DNA of 45,778 nucleotides, taken from NCBI GenBank assembly GCA_964621165.1, contig CAZULC010000017.1, positions 1-45,778 of the forward strand. The letters are read 5' to 3'. The translations under genes and the position numbers were made by a program. The notes below the pieces were generated by a model, which did no database searches, had not been told where the DNA came from, and saw nothing but the letters and a program-made list of their open reading frames with translations. The DNA is from UMGS1696 sp964621165 (lineage in GTDB: Bacteria; Bacillota; Clostridia; Oscillospirales; CAG-272). Below, in pieces: positions 33,789 through 41,465 of this stretch; the first letter of the stretch is position 1; each line of letters begins with the position of its first letter.

Positions 33789-35030
33789 ATGAGCAGATAC
33801 AGTGAAGCGCGTGAGATTTACTCTTCCCTCGGAGTTGACACGGAATCCGCGCTCGAGAAGCTGGCCGGCGTTCCCGTTTCAATCAACTGCTGGCAGGGCG
33901 ACGACGTATGCGGCTTTGATTCGGGCGAAAGTCTCTCCGGCGGCATTCAGGCCACGGGCAACTATCCCGGCAAAGCTACAAATTCTGAGGAGCTTATGGC
34001 AGACCTCGATGAGGCTCTGTCGATGATTCCCGGAAAGAAGAAGCTGAACCTCCACGCGTCATATGCGATTTTCGAGGACGGCGAGCGTGTCGGACGGGAC
34101 AAAATCGAGCCGAAGCACTTCAAAAAGTGGGTGGAATACGCAAAAGAGCGCGGCATGGGGCTTGACTTCAACCCGACGTTCTTCTCCCATCCGATGGTGA
34201 AGGACAACTTGACCCTATCCTCCCCCGACGAGGAAGTGCGGCAGTACTGGGTGAGACACGGCATAGCCTGCCTAAAAATCTCGGAATACTTTGCCCGCGA
34301 AACCGGAGTTCCATGCGTGATGAACATCTGGATTCCCGACGGATACAAGGACATTCCAGCTGACAGGCTTGGTCCACGTGCGAGATTCAAGAAATCCCTT
34401 GACGAAATTCTCGCGACTCCATACGACAGAAGTAAAGTGTACGTGACCCTTGAATCAAAGGTGTTCGGAATCGGGCTTGAGAGCTACACCGTCGGTTCGG
34501 CTGAATTCTGTCTCAGCTACTCGGCAAAGGCCGGCATTACTCCCCTCATGGACAACGGCCACTACCACCCCACCGAGGTTGTAAGTGACAAGATTCCGTC
34601 CCTGCTTCTCTTCAACGACAAGATAGCGCTCCACGTCACCCGTTCGGTAAGGTGGGACAGCGACCACGTTGTTATCTTCGACGACGAGACGAAGGAAATC
34701 GCAAAGGAGATCGTGAGAAACGACGCTCTTGACAGAATTTTCATCGCGACGGACTACTTTGACGCGTCAATCAACCGCATTTCCGCATGGGTAACAGGCA
34801 TGAGAAGCGTTGAGAAAGCTCTGCTCTTTGCCCTGCTCCAGCCTGATGAGAAGATGAAGAAACTGCAAAACTCCGGAAACACAACCGAGCTTATGGTTAT
34901 GCAGGAAGAGATGAAGACCGCACCCTTCGGCGACGTTTGGGAAGAATATCTCCGCCGTGAAGGAGTCGACAAAAACTACATCAGTGAAATCAAAAAATAC
35001 GAACAGGAAGTTCTGGTAAATCGCAAATGA
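33789..35030 (+). CDS. rhaA: L-rhamnose isomerase
   Basis: A 413-residue TIM-barrel aldose-ketose isomerase converting L-rhamnose to L-rhamnulose, cytoplasmic and Mn-dependent. Family hallmarks: VSINCWQGDDVCGF, SGGIQATGNYPGKA, LDFNPTFFSHP, VMNIWIPDG and TPLMDNGHYHPTE (metal site), plus HVTRSVRWDSDHVV. The length matches the family. AAAGGTGG precedes the ATG. Its stop overlaps the start of rhaD by four bases (ATGA). The kinase gene rhaB and mutarotase gene rhaM are not in the window. Confidence 0.96.
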   Translation: MSRYSEAREIYSSLGVDTESALEKLAGVPVSINCWQGDDVCGFDSGESLSGGIQATGNYPGKATNSEELMADLDEALSMIPGKKKLNLHASYAIFEDGERVGRDKIEPKHFKKWVEYAKERGMGLDFNPTFFSHPMVKDNLTLSSPDEEVRQYWVRHGIACLKISEYFARETGVPCVMNIWIPDGYKDIPADRLGPRARFKKSLDEILATPYDRSKVYVTLESKVFGIGLESYTVGSAEFCLSYSAKAGITPLMDNGHYHPTEVVSDKIPSLLLFNDKIALHVTRSVRWDSDHVVIFDDETKEIAKEIVRNDALDRIFIATDYFDASINRISAWVTGMRSVEKALLFALLQPDEKMKKLQNSGNTTELMVMQEEMKTAPFGDVWEEYLRREGVDKNYISEIKKYEQEVLVNRK

Positions 35031-35845
35031 AAGACATTTTACTCGCACCTTTTTTAGATGAGATGGAGAAAACCACGGTCAACATGTACCGCTACGGCTG
35101 GGATGAACGCAACGGCGGCAACATCAGCTACATGCTTGACACGGACGAGGTTAGGGAATACCTGAATCTGAACCACGTCATCCGCACAATTCCCATGGGC
35201 TTTGACGCTTCCCCGCTGGCCGGAAAAATCTTCATCGTGACAGGAGCCGGAAAGTACTTCAAGAACGTGGCCGACGACCCGGAGACGAACCTCGGCATTA
35301 TCAGAATCGCAGACGACGGAGTTGACGCTGAGCTTCTCTGGGGCTACAAGGACGGCGGACGGCCCACAAGCGAGCTTCCAGCGCATCTCATGAGCCATAT
35401 GGCACGGCTTAAGGTTGACCCGAAGAACCGCGTAATCATGCACTCCCACCCCACGTACACCCTCGCAATGAACTATATCCACGAGCTGGATGAAAAGAAG
35501 TTCACCCACACCCTCTGGGAAATGTGTACCGAGTGCATTGTGGTGTTCCCCGACGGCGTAGGCGTACTCCCGTGGATGCTCTGCGGCACAAACGAAATCG
35601 GCGAAGCCACAGCCAAGAAGATGGAGGAGTTCCGCCTTGTGGTATGGGGCATGCACGGAATCTACGGCGCAGGAGAGACCATGGACGAGGCCTACGGTTT
35701 GATTGAGACAGTAGAAAAAGCCGCGCACATATACATACTGACGTGCCACATGCCGCGGGTTAATACCATCAAGGATGAGGAAATGGTGAGACTGGCGGAA
35801 TTCTTTGGGGTGAAATACAGGAGAGACTTTTTGAATCTGGACTGA
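35027..35845 (+). CDS. rhaD: Rhamnulose-1-phosphate aldolase
   Basis: A 272-residue class II aldolase that splits L-rhamnulose-1-phosphate to dihydroxyacetone phosphate and L-lactaldehyde. Landmarks: GWDERNGGNIS at the phosphate site, the catalytic Glu in TSELPAHL, zinc His residues in MHSHPTYTLA and a third His in WGMHGIYGAG. It is translationally coupled to rhaA, which makes the product's precursor, although the kinase step between them must come from elsewhere. Confidence 0.95.
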   Translation: MKDILLAPFLDEMEKTTVNMYRYGWDERNGGNISYMLDTDEVREYLNLNHVIRTIPMGFDASPLAGKIFIVTGAGKYFKNVADDPETNLGIIRIADDGVDAELLWGYKDGGRPTSELPAHLMSHMARLKVDPKNRVIMHSHPTYTLAMNYIHELDEKKFTHTLWEMCTECIVVFPDGVGVLPWMLCGTNEIGEATAKKMEEFRLVVWGMHGIYGAGETMDEAYGLIETVEKAAHIYILTCHMPRVNTIKDEEMVRLAEFFGVKYRRDFLNLD

Positions 35846-35861
35846 AGATGAGGTTTGAATA

Positions 35862-35904
35862 AAAAAATATCGGACGCGCTCGTTTTTGTGGGTACGTCCG
35901 ATTA
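35862..35904. terminator. Hairpin after rhaD, probably bidirectional terminator
   Basis: ATCGGACG (35869-35876) pairs perfectly with CGTCCGAT (35895-35902). The flanking A7 gives a U-run on the minus strand; on the plus strand the tail is only moderately T-rich. Confidence 0.45.
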
Positions 35905-35976
35905 TGTTTATTTTAGATTTAAAATATACCCGCCGTGTTTTGACTTTATTTTTTCCTCCAACCCCATCCCGCCAAT

Positions 35977-36010
35977 AAAAAAAGCCGGCACAACGTTTGC
36001 TGTACCGGTT
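35977..36010 (-). terminator. Terminator of tRNA-Ser
   Basis: On the minus strand, ACCGG pairs with CCGGC/T around a loop with further pairing, followed by seven T, directly after the tRNA. Confidence 0.75.
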
Positions 36011-36012
36011 GC

Positions 36013-36098
36013 CGCAGGGAAAGGGATTCGAACCCTTGTGGAGTTGCCCCCAAATGGTTTTCAAGACCACCTCGTTATGACCGCTTCGATATCCCTGC
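36013..36098 (-). tRNA. tRNA-Ser (UGA anticodon)
   Basis: Acceptor stem GCAGGGA/TCCCTGC with discriminator G. Anticodon TGA sits in the loop CTTGAAA, there is a long variable arm as expected for serine, and a TTCGAAT T-loop. No CCA is encoded. Confidence 0.95.
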
Positions 36099-36115
36099 GT
36101 GTTCATACGTCTGTT

Positions 36116-36144
36116 ATTTTATCACATTCTCACCCGTTTGTCAA
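36116..36144 (-). promoter_or_regulatory. Promoter for tRNA-Ser
   Basis: Minus strand TTGACA (36139-36144), 17 bases, TAAAAT (36116-36121), ending 18 bases before the tRNA. Confidence 0.8.
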
Positions 36145-36187
36145 TAGCTTTCACCGAAATTTTTGCCACTTCACGCAAAAATTATGC

Positions 36188-36730
36188 CTACAGACTTATC
36201 CCGCTGATGAAGTTCTCGAAGCAGTCGCTGCTGTTGTCGGGAAGGCTGAAACGCACGCCGAGTATGTGCAGAAATCTTATTCTCGCGTAGTCGTAGGTGT
36301 ACAGCGGGCGGTCGAAGGCATCGTTTGAGTGGGCTGACACGAGATAGCCGTCCTTCTCAAATCCGGTGACTATAAGCGTATGGTAATAATCCCCGTCGTC
36401 CTCACCCAGCTGGATTATGTCACCCTCCTGCAAAAGTCCCTCGCTGACTTCCTCGGCAAAGGGTCCCACTCCTTCGTTTCCCGTGATGAAGTTGTAGAAA
36501 AACTCAACTCCCGTCCATGCCGGCGCACGGTTTGTGGGAGAAATGTAGTACCATCCGAAGTCCCGGGTGTAGTTCATGACGCAGCTTCCGGCGTAAACGC
36601 ACTGGGAGACGAAATTTGTGCAGTCACCGCCGATTCCGTTGTAGCTCTCAAACAGCGGACTCCGGTCAAACGCCCATTTCGACGCATACTCCACCGCTCT
36701 CTGGCGATTGTATTCCTTTATCGCAAGCAT
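36188..36730 (-). CDS. Amidase-domain (papain-like, Amidase_6) protein
   Basis: A 180-residue single-domain protein. The nucleophile Cys is in GGDCTNFVSQCVYAGS, and the likely His is in DYYHTLIVTGFEKDG, with SAHSNDAFDRPL after it. This is the pattern of the Amidase_6 family, often found on cell-wall-active proteins of Firmicutes. No signal peptide is visible, which is unusual for a wall enzyme; it may act inside or be released by lysis. The start is the ATG at 36730 behind GGGGGT; a GTG two codons earlier is possible. Confidence 0.85.
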   Translation of the reverse strand: MLAIKEYNRQRAVEYASKWAFDRSPLFESYNGIGGDCTNFVSQCVYAGSCVMNYTRDFGWYYISPTNRAPAWTGVEFFYNFITGNEGVGPFAEEVSEGLLQEGDIIQLGEDDGDYYHTLIVTGFEKDGYLVSAHSNDAFDRPLYTYDYARIRFLHILGVRFSLPDNSSDCFENFISGISL

Positions 36731-36796
36731 ATGCACCCCCGCTTTCGCTCAAGTCAGCCGATACTCATACAGGTTCAGTATATGCGGGGCGGGCTT

Positions 36797-36893
36797 GGAA
36801 TGTGAAATTGCGGAGTGTGAAGTTAGCCGCGAAGCAGCTGTCAGTGGAGTGTGAAATGTGGAGTTTGGGGTGTGGAGTGTGAAGCGGTTGCCA
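36797..36893. repeat. Short degenerate tandem-like repeats (GGAGTGTGAA units)
   Basis: Units GGAATGTGAAAT, GGAGTGTGAAGT, GGAGTGTGAAAT and GGAGTGTGAAGC, plus a worn GGAGTTTGGGGT, recur with spacings of about 14 to 34 bases in the gap between the amidase-domain gene and the GTPase-endonuclease gene. No gene fits here. Confidence 0.6.
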
Positions 36894-36925
36894 TCAGCGT
36901 TTGCTTATATTCAATTCGGATTTTC

Positions 36926-39556
36926 CTATTTTTTCTCCCTCAGTTTGGCTAAAATTTCTTCTATGTCCCGGTCTGCTTTGAGGACTTCTTCACGGAACTC
37001 ACGTGCGGACAGGCGTAGAACTCCAGAGCGGACTGCCTGAAGCTGAATCAGACCGTCGGACGTCACCACTTTGACCGACAAATCCTCGCCGATTTCATAG
37101 ACCAGCTTCTCAATATATGTATCCCCCAGCTCGCCCTCCTTGGTGTAGACAACTGCAATACCGCCCCAGTCCAGCTTCCGACGGGCCGCACCCTTGACGT
37201 TGTATGCGTCGAACACAAGAACTATGTCCCGTCCGGTGAAGGATTTATAATTGGACAGAATTTCGCACAGCTGGCGTCTCGCGGCTTCGAGGTCGTGCTG
37301 CGCTATGGCTGACAATTCGTCCCACGCAAAGATCACGTTGTAGCCGTCGACTATATAGAGGTATTTCTTCCGACTCACAGGCTTGTGATTGGTGATGACG
37401 GGGGTCTTTGGGTCGGAGTACACCGGACGGCGGATGGGTCCGAACTCCCGCTCCATTATGGCTTCAAGTTCCTTTTCGTCTATGTCGAGATTTTTCTTTA
37501 TGACATGCGGGGCAGACAAATCCTCTTCGGAGCTTTCGTACTCGCGGCGGAATGTCAGGTGCATATACTGGGGGACTTCATTCCATGGCACAACGATTCC
37601 TGCGCCGTGGGAGCAGAAGACGCTGTCGGGGCTGTTGTCTATGTCGGACTCGGGGGAGTACCCAATATCCTCGATGACCCTTTTGGCATTGTGGCAGGGG
37701 TAGAAGCCGCTTAACACGCTGGAAAATTTCCCTTTTCCGTGGGTGTAGGCCGCAACTTCCTGTGCGTAGTCGCCGATTGTGGAAGCCGGAGCTTCTCCTT
37801 CAATCAAGGTGTAGGCCGAACCGCGGGAGCTTTCCTTTTCCGCATATGTTCCTTCCCGGGATGTGATGTCGGAGATTGCCCTGCCCATGTATTCCGTGGG
37901 TATCTCCAGTTTAAATTTGTAGAACGGCTCGAGAAGCACCAATTTGTCCCTCTCCCGCAGTTCCATGAGTCCCTGTCTCAAAGCCCGCCATGCCGCTTCA
38001 CGGAAATCCCCACCTTGTGTGTGCTTGAGGTGAGCGCGGCCGCTGACGAGTGTAATCTTGATGTCGGTTATCGGGGAGCCTGTGAGGGTGCCGATGTGTT
38101 CCTTTTCCTCGAGACTTGAGATAATAAGCCTCTGCCAGTTCACGTCCAGCGGTGCTTCGGCGGTGTTTACACGGCTGTCCACGGCATATACGACTCCTGA
38201 CCCGGGCGGCAATGGCTCGAGAAGCAGGTGAACCTCAGCGTAGTGACGCAATGGCTCGAAGTGACCCACTCCCTCTATTTTGCCGGCGACGGTCTCCCGG
38301 TACATGATTCTACCCTCGTCAAGTTCAGCCTCAACCCCGTACCTGTCGTGAATCAGGCGGGTTAGAACTTCGGTCTGCACTTCCCCCATGACCTGCGCGT
38401 GAATTTCCGAATACCGCTCGTTCCATACGATATGCAGCAGCGGCTCTTCTTCCTCAAGCTCCCGCAGTTTTGGCAAAAATTGGATTGGGGACACCTCGGG
38501 CGGCAGCTTGATTCTGTAGTACAGCACGGGCATGAGCTGGGGATCGGCGGATTTTCCGGCTTCTCCAAGTCCCTGACCCACGTATGTTTTCGAGAGTCCC
38601 GCAACAGCACAGATGTCGCCAAGCCCGGCAGTTGTGACAGTCTCGTATTTTGCACCGGAGTAGAGCCGGATTCCCGTGATTTTTTCAGCCACAGGTTCAG
38701 CCGACTGACGGGGGAAGTAGGACAGCACCATGCGGTTTTCAAGACTTCCCGACGTCACGCGGAGAAACGTCAGCCGGACTCCCGACGGGTCATGTGCAAT
38801 TTTATAGACCACCCCGCCGAATTTTTCCCGTTCAAAAAGCTCGTCCTCGTCATATGTGCGGTTTTCGGGAAGGATTTCCGCGAATTTCACGAGGGCTGAG
38901 AGTAAGGCTTCGATTCCGTCATTCTTCAGTCCGCTTCCGAAAAAGCATGGGAATATCTTACGCTGAGCCACAGCCGTCATTATGTCTGAGTCGTCCAGAT
39001 CCTCGCCGGAGGTGTATTTCTCGAGCAAAACCTCATCACACGCCGCACACAGCTCGTCCCGTTCTTCCCGTGGGAGAGAAAAATCCACGATACTGCCGTC
39101 AAGGGAAGCGAGGCTTGACTTCACCATATTCCGGTCGGAGGTTGGCATGTCCATCTTTGTGACAAAAACAAAAGCGGGGACCCGGTACCGCTCAAGAAGC
39201 GCCCACAAAGTCTCCGTATGCGCCTGAGTGCCTTCGCTTCCGCTGATTACGACAACGGCGCAGTCGATTACGGACAAAACCCGCTCTGTTTCGGCGGAAA
39301 AGTCCACGTGTCCCGGAGTGTCAAGAAGGGTGAAGTCCACGTTTTCATGAGAAAAACGAGCGGTTTTGGAAAAAATTGTAATTCCCCGCTCTTTTTCGAT
39401 TTCATGGTTGTCGAGAAACGCGTCGCCCCTGTCCACACGTCCCAGCTTTTTCGTGACCCCGCAGTAGTGGAGCACGGCTTCGGACAGAGTGGTTTTTCCC
39501 GCGTCAACGTGAGCGGCAAGGGCAAAGGCTAACTTTTTTGGCTTTGTTTTTATCAT
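36926..39556 (-). CDS. TetM/EF-G-like ribosomal GTPase fused to a C-terminal Rae1/YacP-type NYN endonuclease
   Basis: An 876-residue two-part protein. Residues 1 to about 650 form a ribosomal-protection-type translational GTPase: P-loop AAHVDAGKTT (14-23), EKERGITI, DTPGHVDF and G4 VTKMD. EF-G-like domains follow, ending in the domain IV/V region FYKFKLEIPTEYMGRAI. Residues 730-876 are a YacP-type NYN nuclease: YIVDGYNVIFAWDEL (Asp737), LVFDAYNVKG (Asp783), ELGDTYIEKLV (Asp812) and VVTSDGLIQ (Asp834), then LSAREFREEV. Rae1/YacP cuts mRNA in the ribosomal A site, which TetM-like GTPases also occupy. The fusion therefore suggests ribosome-directed mRNA cleavage. Tetracycline protection is possible but unproven. 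No clear Shine-Dalgarno precedes the ATG. Confidence 0.88.
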   Translation of the reverse strand: MIKTKPKKLAFALAAHVDAGKTTLSEAVLHYCGVTKKLGRVDRGDAFLDNHEIEKERGITIFSKTARFSHENVDFTLLDTPGHVDFSAETERVLSVIDCAVVVISGSEGTQAHTETLWALLERYRVPAFVFVTKMDMPTSDRNMVKSSLASLDGSIVDFSLPREERDELCAACDEVLLEKYTSGEDLDDSDIMTAVAQRKIFPCFFGSGLKNDGIEALLSALVKFAEILPENRTYDEDELFEREKFGGVVYKIAHDPSGVRLTFLRVTSGSLENRMVLSYFPRQSAEPVAEKITGIRLYSGAKYETVTTAGLGDICAVAGLSKTYVGQGLGEAGKSADPQLMPVLYYRIKLPPEVSPIQFLPKLRELEEEEPLLHIVWNERYSEIHAQVMGEVQTEVLTRLIHDRYGVEAELDEGRIMYRETVAGKIEGVGHFEPLRHYAEVHLLLEPLPPGSGVVYAVDSRVNTAEAPLDVNWQRLIISSLEEKEHIGTLTGSPITDIKITLVSGRAHLKHTQGGDFREAAWRALRQGLMELRERDKLVLLEPFYKFKLEIPTEYMGRAISDITSREGTYAEKESSRGSAYTLIEGEAPASTIGDYAQEVAAYTHGKGKFSSVLSGFYPCHNAKRVIEDIGYSPESDIDNSPDSVFCSHGAGIVVPWNEVPQYMHLTFRREYESSEEDLSAPHVIKKNLDIDEKELEAIMEREFGPIRRPVYSDPKTPVITNHKPVSRKKYLYIVDGYNVIFAWDELSAIAQHDLEAARRQLCEILSNYKSFTGRDIVLVFDAYNVKGAARRKLDWGGIAVVYTKEGELGDTYIEKLVYEIGEDLSVKVVTSDGLIQLQAVRSGVLRLSAREFREEVLKADRDIEEILAKLREKK

Positions 39557-39981
39557 GTTACTGTACTATATTTTTATATTTAAAATAAAAGGAAAGAAAA
39601 AATAAATTTTATGTGGTTGTGTTTTGGACTTGCATATATTTTTGAATCAAAAACCTGATTTATTCTTCTGGTCAAATGCTCACTTTTATAGGGGAAACCT
39701 TTTTAAAATAGGTGTTTTTGGGAAATAAAAAGTTATGGCAAAAAGGTGGGCAAAGGGGTAGAAGGTTCTTCTTGTGCAAAATATAGATGTTATTTGGCTG
39801 TTATTCAGACTCATAATGGATGATTTGTGCAAAACAATAGTACTTTTCACTGTCCGGTTTTTGAGAAGAAATTGGGCAAGTAGTTCGTTTTTCAACCATT
39901 TGTGTTCCTCACGTGCGATAAAAAGTGGGCTTGCCCGTTTTTACCAAAATAAAAGTGGGCAGACCGTCTTATTGAGTCCGG
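39557..39981. other. AT-rich non-coding gap with GTGGGC repeats
   Basis: About 425 bases without a supportable gene. A 10-base direct repeat, AAAAGTGGGC, occurs at 39921-39930 and 39951-39960, and a GTGGGC also lies near 39745. Small frames inside have no ribosome sites and no family features. No strong promoter was found for the GTPase gene on the minus strand. Confidence 0.5.
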
Positions 39982-40311
39982 CTAAATAAACACAAATTCT
40001 ATCAATATTATATACACCGCGGTGCCGGCTGCCATGGAGAGGATCATCTGCTTTTTCCAAAGGTGGAGGGCCGCTACTACAGCGCAGGCTATTATTTCCG
40101 GAAGTCCGAAAGGATATGCCGTCGGCGTTATGTCCTTGAGGCTGTACACCACAAGCATAGCGAAAATCGCACCCGGCAGCACCCGCCCTAGATACTGGAT
40201 ATATTTCGGCGTGGGTTTGTCCGCGGGAAATATTATAAACGGAAGAAAACGCATGAACAGCGTACCCGCCGACGCTATGAGTATGGTTAAAATCTGCTCG
40301 TTTCCTGTCAT
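39982..40311 (-). CDS. azlD: AzlD-family branched-chain amino acid exporter small subunit
   Basis: A 109-residue membrane protein with four hydrophobic segments. RFLPFIIFPADKPTPKYIQYLGRVLPGAIFAMLVVYSLKD is the AzlD core, seen here in pieces RFLPF, YLGRVLPGAIFAML and AYPFGLPEIIA. It pairs with AzlC to export branched-chain amino acids or analogues. The start at 40311 overlaps the azlC stop (ATGA); a longer frame upstream is rejected. Confidence 0.9.
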   Translation of the reverse strand: MTGNEQILTILIASAGTLFMRFLPFIIFPADKPTPKYIQYLGRVLPGAIFAMLVVYSLKDITPTAYPFGLPEIIACAVVAALHLWKKQMILSMAAGTAVYIILIEFVFI

Positions 40312-41138
40312 TTTACGCCTGTCTCCTGTGCTGCTTTCTCTTGGTTTTCGACGTTGTGGTGCAGCGGCCGGTGCCACTCGTGACGGATTCCGCCAAGCCC
40401 GCTGTCTTCAAGCCGTTTCTGTCTGAAATTATCATTTTCGTCAGCCGCCTTTTCTATTGGCTTTCTGAACAATGTGAGAATTACTATAATCAGAACCATT
40501 GCCGGAATAATAAAGTTGTCCCGTCCGAATATTACCGTGCACAGAATCGAAGCCGCTCCGCCTATGTATTCGCTGACGTGCCGCTTCTCGTTCATCCACT
40601 GGTTCATGAAGATTATGACGAACAGAGCAATCATGACAAAATCCATGCCGCGTATGTTCAGCTTCGCAAGGGAGCCGAGAAGTGTTCCGACATTTGTGGA
40701 GAAGAACCAGTAGAAGTGGTCGAGAAGGGTGACGAAAAACATGAACCAGCCCCGGTCAACGTCCGGAGTCACGACTGACTGACAGATTATGGAAAAGGTC
40801 TCGTCTGCCAAAGCCACTATGAGGTACGGCTTTTTCGCACCCATTCCCTTGTACCGGTCAAGCATGGCGATTCCGTAGAACACGTATCTTGCGCCGGTTA
40901 TCAGCGTAATGACAAGGGTGTTCAGCGGGTCGAAAGATCCGCCCATCAGGTTTATGGCAATCAGCTCGGCCGAGCTTGAGAAGATAATGGATGACATGAT
41001 TAGCGGGTACCATAGAGGAAGGCCGGACTTGTTGAGATAGAGTCCGTATGTAATTCCGATGAAGATATATCCGGCGAGAACCGGGACTGTTCTGATGAAC
41101 GCCGCCCTGAAAGCTCTCTTTAATTTATGGTTGTACAT
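40308..41138 (-). CDS. azlC: AzlC-family branched-chain amino acid exporter large subunit
   Basis: A 276-residue membrane protein. Family features: VLAGYIFIGITYGLYLNKSG, SSAELIAINLM, TGARYVFYGIAML and ALADETFSII. The last 45 residues form an unusual hydrophilic, His/Asn-rich tail (EWHRPLHHNVEN) beyond the last helix, absent from typical members as far as I know. AAAGGA precedes the ATG, and a strong promoter lies 90 bases upstream. Confidence 0.9.
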   Translation of the reverse strand: MYNHKLKRAFRAAFIRTVPVLAGYIFIGITYGLYLNKSGLPLWYPLIMSSIIFSSSAELIAINLMGGSFDPLNTLVITLITGARYVFYGIAMLDRYKGMGAKKPYLIVALADETFSIICQSVVTPDVDRGWFMFFVTLLDHFYWFFSTNVGTLLGSLAKLNIRGMDFVMIALFVIIFMNQWMNEKRHVSEYIGGAASILCTVIFGRDNFIIPAMVLIIVILTLFRKPIEKAADENDNFRQKRLEDSGLGGIRHEWHRPLHHNVENQEKAAQETGVK

Positions 41139-41224
41139 TGTAATTCCTTTGCAAATGTATGATTTTGTTAAGGCACTGCACTGCCGAGCGGATTTTTTTG
41201 TGCGTTATGTTCTTTAGCATGATA

Positions 41225-41253
41225 ATTATATCATTCTCTTCTGGAAAAGTCAA
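41225..41253 (-). promoter_or_regulatory. Promoter for azlC-azlD
   Basis: Minus strand TTGACT (41248-41253), 17 bases, TATAAT (41225-41230). It is divergent from the ABC exporter promoter about 60 bases away. Confidence 0.8.
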
Positions 41254-41309
41254 CAATTATTATAATTTGCAGAAAAGTTTTCTTTCCGGCCGAATTATTT
41301 AAAATTTCG

Positions 41310-41338
41310 TTGACAAATTTATAAATTTGTTATATAAT
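41310..41338 (+). promoter_or_regulatory. Promoter for the ABC exporter gene, with internal palindromic operator
   Basis: Perfect TTGACA (41310-41315), 17-base spacer, perfect TATAAT (41333-41338). The perfect 18-bp palindrome ACAAATTTATAAATTTGT (41313-41330) overlaps the -35 end and fills most of the spacer, a classic place for a repressor. Confidence 0.8.
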
Positions 41339-41465
41339 AGTTGGGAAGGCTGTCGGCATTTGCCTGTCCGGCGCTTATTTTACTGAACTGATTTTAATAA
41401 ACCGCGCTTTGATATGTCTTTGATTCAGGCAGCACCGTTTTATATCAGCAGAACAAGGAGAACAT

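Noticed and set aside
36797..36893. CRISPR array
   Set aside because: Units are short and irregular, spacers vary widely and no cas genes are present.
36926..39556. Plain tetracycline-resistance gene of the tetM group
   Set aside because: The C-terminal NYN nuclease, divergent core and lack of mobile-element context do not support a simple resistance call.
39686..39989. Small open frames on both strands
   Set aside because: No ribosome sites, no family features and low-complexity AT-rich sequence.
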